A stretch of DNA of 64,000 nucleotides from Cyclobacterium jeungdonense (GTDB lineage Bacteria > Bacteroidota > Bacteroidia > Cytophagales > Cyclobacteriaceae), in assembly GCF_010994275.1 (NCBI RefSeq), contig NZ_WMCD01000010.1:186001-250000 (forward strand). The letters are read 5' to 3'. The translations under genes were made by a program, and so were the position numbers. Below, in pieces: positions 59,956 through 64,000 of the stretch. The stretch's first letter is position 1, and each line of letters starts with the position of its first letter. Under the pieces are notes generated by a model, which saw nothing but the letters and a program-made list of their open reading frames with translations, searched no databases and had not been told where the DNA came from.

Positions 59956-61256
59956 ACCCCCGGCACTTTTATCTTCCCAGTCACCGCACTGTCTATCAGT
60001 GTGGCTTTGTATTCTTTCAACTTTTCGATTTGGGTTTGTTGCAATGTAATAGCTTGGTTGACTTTGGAAGATTGGGTTTCAATAAATGCAGCTATTTTTA
60101 CTTGTTCATGAACAGAAAGTAGTGGGATAAACATTTTTCTCACTTCGTCTTGGCTAATATTAGGGTCAACTCGTGATCCCTTAGCAACTAACATCCAATG
60201 TGGTCTGTAATATTTCACATAGTAATACAAATACTCTTGATTAAGCTTTTTTGAGGGCATGATACCGCATAATGCCTGATTGATAGTTCCTGAAAATCTT
60301 AAAATTGAATGTTTACCAATTGTCCCAGGTCCACCATACATTGCTACGCAAACCGTATTTACAGGCATCAAGCTACAAGCCGTATCTCTAATAGCCGCTT
60401 CTGTGATTTTCACCGGTACATCAAGCAATTCATCATTATTCAAATCAGTGGTTCTTACCCAAGGAATTGATCCGTTATAATATCTTCCAACATTTCCACT
60501 TTGAGGAGTGCTACCACTTGTTGTTTTTGTTATTCTTTTTATTTGTGTCACCTCCCAATGTTCTGGAATCTCCCCAATCCATTCCACTCCAGAGTCTTTT
60601 AGTTTTACATTGGGATCTAAACCTTTGGTAACTGCATTTTGAATGATGATTTGCTTCCATTCTTTAAGCAAGGCAATTAGCTTTTCTTTTTGGGCAATGG
60701 CTTGGTCTATCTTGGCGGTTTTGTCATCTAGGAAATTGGCAATAGCGGTTTGTTCTGGAATAGGAGGGAATGCCAGCAGACTATTTGCAATGTGATTGAA
60801 ACTAATAGTTTGTCTTACCCCAGACCCCAAAAGTTTCATGTACGCAACGTCATAACGGTGCAATAAGTAATTGAAAAAGGATTTATCAAGCTCAATTGAA
60901 TTTTTTAGCACTATGTAGCCTGAACTTACTACAACATTAATATCTGATAGGCCAATTCTCAAGCTTATTAAGTCATAATTTAGGTTAAGTGGGTTCACTA
61001 AGTACTCCCCGGCTAAAACTTCTTGATAAGATGCTTTTGTTGCCTCTGGAATTTTTTCATCATCTTTAAAAACGACTTTTCCAAAACTAATTGACCCACA
61101 TCCAAGGCTTGGATTTGTTACTTTCTTTTTCTCTTTAAAAATATGCTTAAGTTTTTTTATCTCCCAATGTTCTGGAATTTCTCCCATCCAATATTCCCCC
61201 GAACCTTTATAAGCGGGATATTTTTGAAAGGTTATTTTTGTTGCTGTCAGGTTCAT
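59952..61256 (-). CDS. hsdS: Type I restriction enzyme, S subunit
   Basis: I start at ATG 61256 (ATGA overlap with the ORF6N gene stop), giving 434 residues. Two target-recognition domains, each introduced by WMGEIPEHWE- or WIGEIPEHWE-like segments (residues about 22 and 250), are separated by conserved helical repeats (PEQTAIANFLDDKTAKIDQAI). This gives the bipartite recognition sequence used by both M and R subunits. Confidence 0.93.
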   Translation of the reverse strand: MNLTATKITFQKYPAYKGSGEYWMGEIPEHWEIKKLKHIFKEKKKVTNPSLGCGSISFGKVVFKDDEKIPEATKASYQEVLAGEYLVNPLNLNYDLISLRIGLSDINVVVSSGYIVLKNSIELDKSFFNYLLHRYDVAYMKLLGSGVRQTISFNHIANSLLAFPPIPEQTAIANFLDDKTAKIDQAIAQKEKLIALLKEWKQIIIQNAVTKGLDPNVKLKDSGVEWIGEIPEHWEVTQIKRITKTTSGSTPQSGNVGRYYNGSIPWVRTTDLNNDELLDVPVKITEAAIRDTACSLMPVNTVCVAMYGGPGTIGKHSILRFSGTINQALCGIMPSKKLNQEYLYYYVKYYRPHWMLVAKGSRVDPNISQDEVRKMFIPLLSVHEQVKIAAFIETQSSKVNQAITLQQTQIEKLKEYKATLIDSAVTGKIKVPGV

Positions 61257-62128
61257 TCGTTGGCTTTTAATTGGTTCAGTACCAGACTTGTTAAATGATC
61301 CATCTTGGAAAAAGCAAACCACTTTTTACCCAAATCTTTGAGTGAAGCACCGATATGGTAGAGGTGTTTTTGGTCAACTATTAAAAAACGGTCATGGCTT
61401 TGGGGCAATGTATGGAGGGTAATGGGAGGGTATTGGCTGTTGTGTTTTTTTAGGTCCAGGTCCAAGGCTTTGCTCGTGGTTTTGGTATAGATACTTGCAT
61501 CTATGCCTTTCTTTCGTTTACTCAACAGGGTCAGCACCGATTCATCCACATAATTATCAATCAAAATAATCTCTTTTTCAGCAGATTTAATCAAATCTGC
61601 CACAAAAACATAGGCATCAAACACCTGCCCGTCAAAGAAAATACCTTTATCGGGTTTGGGCTGTCCGGCTTCCAATGCCTTGAATATCTGTTCTATTTTT
61701 TCTTCGGTTTTGAGTTGTTTGAATTCCACTTGATCGAGACGTTGGAATACAGAAGCATTGTTGAGAAAGAACTTGCGCATTTTCACAAAGGCCTGCATGA
61801 TTTGGATGCTAACCTGAACGGCTACCTCACTTCTCAAAACCGCCGAAAGCATGGCTACGCCATGTTCTGTGAAGGCGTAAGGAGGTCTTCTCAAACCCAT
61901 TTTATCCGCATTGGAGATCACAGTTTGTGATTTCCATTTTTGAAACTCAGATTCACTTAATTGAAAAATAAAATCTGCAGGAAAGCGGTTTTTATTCCTT
62001 TTAACGGCCTGAATCAACACACGGGTTTCAACCTGATACAATTCAGCCAAATCCCTATCCAGCATCACCTGAACATCACGAATGGTATAAATTTTCTGTT
62101 CAACGTCTTTGGGCTTAATGACTTCCAT
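61253..62128 (-). CDS. ORF6N-domain protein with PLD-like C terminus
   Basis: A 291-residue protein. The N-terminal ORF6N (KilA-N-type) DNA-binding domain reads YTIRDVQVMLDRDLAELY and RRPPYAFTEHGVAML. After a coiled coil the C-terminal part has SHDRFLIVDQKHLYHIG, a single PLD-like motif. This type of gene is often embedded between hsdM and hsdS; its role is not established. Confidence 0.82.
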   Translation of the reverse strand: MEVIKPKDVEQKIYTIRDVQVMLDRDLAELYQVETRVLIQAVKRNKNRFPADFIFQLSESEFQKWKSQTVISNADKMGLRRPPYAFTEHGVAMLSAVLRSEVAVQVSIQIMQAFVKMRKFFLNNASVFQRLDQVEFKQLKTEEKIEQIFKALEAGQPKPDKGIFFDGQVFDAYVFVADLIKSAEKEIILIDNYVDESVLTLLSKRKKGIDASIYTKTTSKALDLDLKKHNSQYPPITLHTLPQSHDRFLIVDQKHLYHIGASLKDLGKKWFAFSKMDHLTSLVLNQLKANE

Positions 62129-62135
62129 ACGTGTG

Positions 62136-64000
62136 CTACAGGTTTAAAATATCCATAATCAAACCTTCATTTTCCTGTTCCAATGCAAAAATTTCCTGGC
62201 TTACTTCTTCGATGGAACGCTGCGGTTTGTGCTGGTAGAAATACTTGTTAAAACTGATTTCATAACCAATTTTGGTCTTGTCCAGGTCAATCCAGGATTC
62301 GTTTACATGGGGTTTTACCTCCCGCAAGAAATAGTCGTGTATGCCTACTGACAAGGGCACGCTTTCACTATCCCGCAGGTCAGTTTGGTTTTCGTAGATA
62401 ATGTATTCATTCGGCTTTCCGCTGGGGTAGTAGCCATAATCCGGCAGTTGTGAGACTGTACAATCCAAATGATGTAAAAGTTGCTCGAGCTTGTCGCCGA
62501 TTAGCTTTTGCCTTTTCTTAATCACCTTTTCGGCTGTTTCGTCATACCAGCTTACCGTTTGTAGGATGGCATTTTTCTCGGAGGCAGATAGCTTGCTTTT
62601 GCTGGCGTTCCCTTCGACCTTGCTCAGGGCAAGTAGTTCATCATCCACTAATTTGGCAAACACATTAAAATCGCTGTGTTCTTCTGTGCCAATAGCCTCC
62701 AATAGCTGTTGGGCAGTTTCTAATAGCTCCTTTTGCTTTTTCCAAGTGGCAGCGGAGGTGAGTGCTTTGCGTTTCTTGGCATTTAGATCCAAGTCGTTTT
62801 TCTCGCACCAATCCAATATTTCTTTTTCTACTGACTTAAGTTCGGAATATACTTTTTCGCCATAGGTCTAATAAGCCCATAGCATCGGATCTTTGAGGGT
62901 TTTATCAAAACGCAAGTCAGCAATTCTTTCTGTCGTAAATTGAGCTTTCAATCTGGCAGGTCGATCGATGGTTACTTTATAATATCCAAAATCAGAGTTG
63001 TTAAATACTTTGGCCGCCAAGCCATCCTCACCATCTCTTTCAATGGTCTCAAAGTTGGAATAGGCTTCCTGTATTTCTTGGATGTGTGAAGCCGTCAATT
63101 CACAGTTCTTGTTGCCCAGGTTTTTACGCAGTTTGGCAAAGCGCTGTGAAGCATCAATCAACAGCACTTTTCCTTTCCGCTTGGCTTCCTTGCTATTGCA
63201 TAGGATCCAGATATAAGTGGTGATGCCCGTGTTGTAAAACAAGTTATTGGGCAACTGAATGATGCAGTCCAGCCAATCATTTTCGATGATGTGTCTTCGG
63301 ATATTGCTTTCGCCGCCACCGGCATCGCCTGTAAACAAGCTGGAGCCATTGTGTACCGAGGCGATGCGAGAACCCAGGGAGCTCTGGCTCAAATCCTTCA
63401 TTTTATTGACCATCTCCATCAGGAAGAGCAATTGGCCGTCAGAGGAACGTGGCGTGGCATCTGCTTCCTCGGTATTGCCCCAGTAATCTGTTAGGTTCAC
63501 TAAAAAACGCGGGTCAATAATGGCCCCTCCATCCTTAATGTACTTTACCTCACTAGCCCAGGATTTTCCATAAGGCGGATTGGAGAGCATAAAATCGAAG
63601 GTCTGTCCGGAAAATTCATCCGTGGAAAGGGTGGACCCTACCCGGATGTTTTCGGGATTGTTGCCTTTGATCATCATGTCCGACTTGCAGATGGCGTAGG
63701 TCTCGTCATTGATTTCCTTGCCGTACAAGTACACGTCACCCATGGCCCGAATGGCTCCTTTTTCATCTTTGATGAAATTCTGCGATTCCGTCAGCATGCC
63801 CCCCGATCCACAGGCCGGATCGTAAATGGTCATGACCGGGGGCAATTGGTCCTTGATCGGGTCAAAAACGATGTGCGTCATGAGGTCGATCACCTCCCGT
63901 GGCGTAAAGTGCTCCCCCGCTTCTTCGTTGTTTTCTTCGTTGAACTTACGGATCAGTTCTTCAAACACGTAGCCCATGCCCAGATTAGAGAGGGGTGGCA
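62136..64000 (-). pseudogene. hsdM: Type I restriction M subunit, interrupted by an in-frame TAG (runs off the right edge)
   Basis: The frame enters from the right edge, upstream of MGYVFEELIRKF. YDPACGSGGMLT is AdoMet motif I and LSNPPYGKSW the NPPY motif. At 62870-62868 the frame reads ATG CTA TGG GCT TAT TAG. After the TAG the same frame continues with TYGEKVYSELKSVEKEI and 200 more residues of normal M-subunit C terminus, ending at 62136. The TAG probably replaced a Glu codon. It would remove about 245 residues needed for S binding. A sequencing error, suppression or a recent mutation would each explain it. Confidence 0.85.
62610..62629. repeat. Dispersed-repeat copy inside hsdM
   Basis: CCCTTCGACCTTGCTCAGGG, read in frame as part of ALSKVEGN. 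It matches the intergenic element seen in the phage. Confidence 0.6.

Overview
The window looks like a Bacteroidota chromosome, probably Cytophagales-like. I infer this from promoters of the TTG-N19/20-TAnnTTTG type, from dispersed CCTTCGACTCCGCTCAGG-type repeats, and from the protein families present. About three quarters of it (1 to about 49.1 kb) is a tailed-phage genome, most likely a prophage, with nearly every gene on the minus strand. No integrase or transposase is visible and the left end is cut inside the tail genes, so the left boundary is outside the window.

Read in the direction of transcription (right to left), the phage begins with an immunity region at 48.2-49.0 kb: an XRE repressor on the plus strand, diverging from a small Cro-like protein. 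A tightly overlapping early operon follows (30.3-48.2 kb). It holds many tiny genes, a small P-loop protein, an HD hydrolase, an ASCH-like protein, an N6-adenine methylase, a Dam-type methylase, a primase-helicase, a divergent thymidylate-synthase-family enzyme, a repeat-rich C5 methylase, a DndC/PAPS-reductase-like enzyme and a DUF5131 protein. The packaging, head, lysis and tail genes follow (26.5 kb to 1): prohead protease-scaffold, major capsid with a carbohydrate-binding-like insertion, probable tail tube, a RadC-like protein, PLD and kinase-like proteins, terminase, portal, a lysis cassette (holin, GH24 endolysin, second holin, unimolecular spanin), a phage tRNA-Trp, and a large beta-helix tail fibre with five InlB-like repeats.

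Between early and late genes lies an AT-rich, plus-strand three-gene cassette (27.0-29.8 kb). It encodes an AbiJ/HEPN protein, a TIR-domain protein and a second HEPN protein. This is my best candidate for a little-described prophage-borne defence system. A separate nuclease gene (4.9-6.0 kb) with its own terminator looks like another inserted cargo gene.

Regulation is unusually readable. A 13-bp dyad (AGYGA-NNN-TCRCT) recurs within or beside promoter-like sequences at the immunity region, the head operon, the defence cassette and the tRNA, and is the likely repressor operator. Three structured leaders with compensatory base changes lie upstream of three separate phage genes.

To the right (49.1-64 kb) is host-type DNA: REP-like repeats, a gamma-glutamyltranspeptidase, then a minus-strand restriction locus. 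The restriction locus runs hsdM (interrupted by an in-frame TAG), an ORF6N/PLD protein, hsdS, two DUF262 proteins, hsdR, an HNH nuclease and an agmatine/arginine-deiminase-like enzyme. hsdM runs off the right edge.
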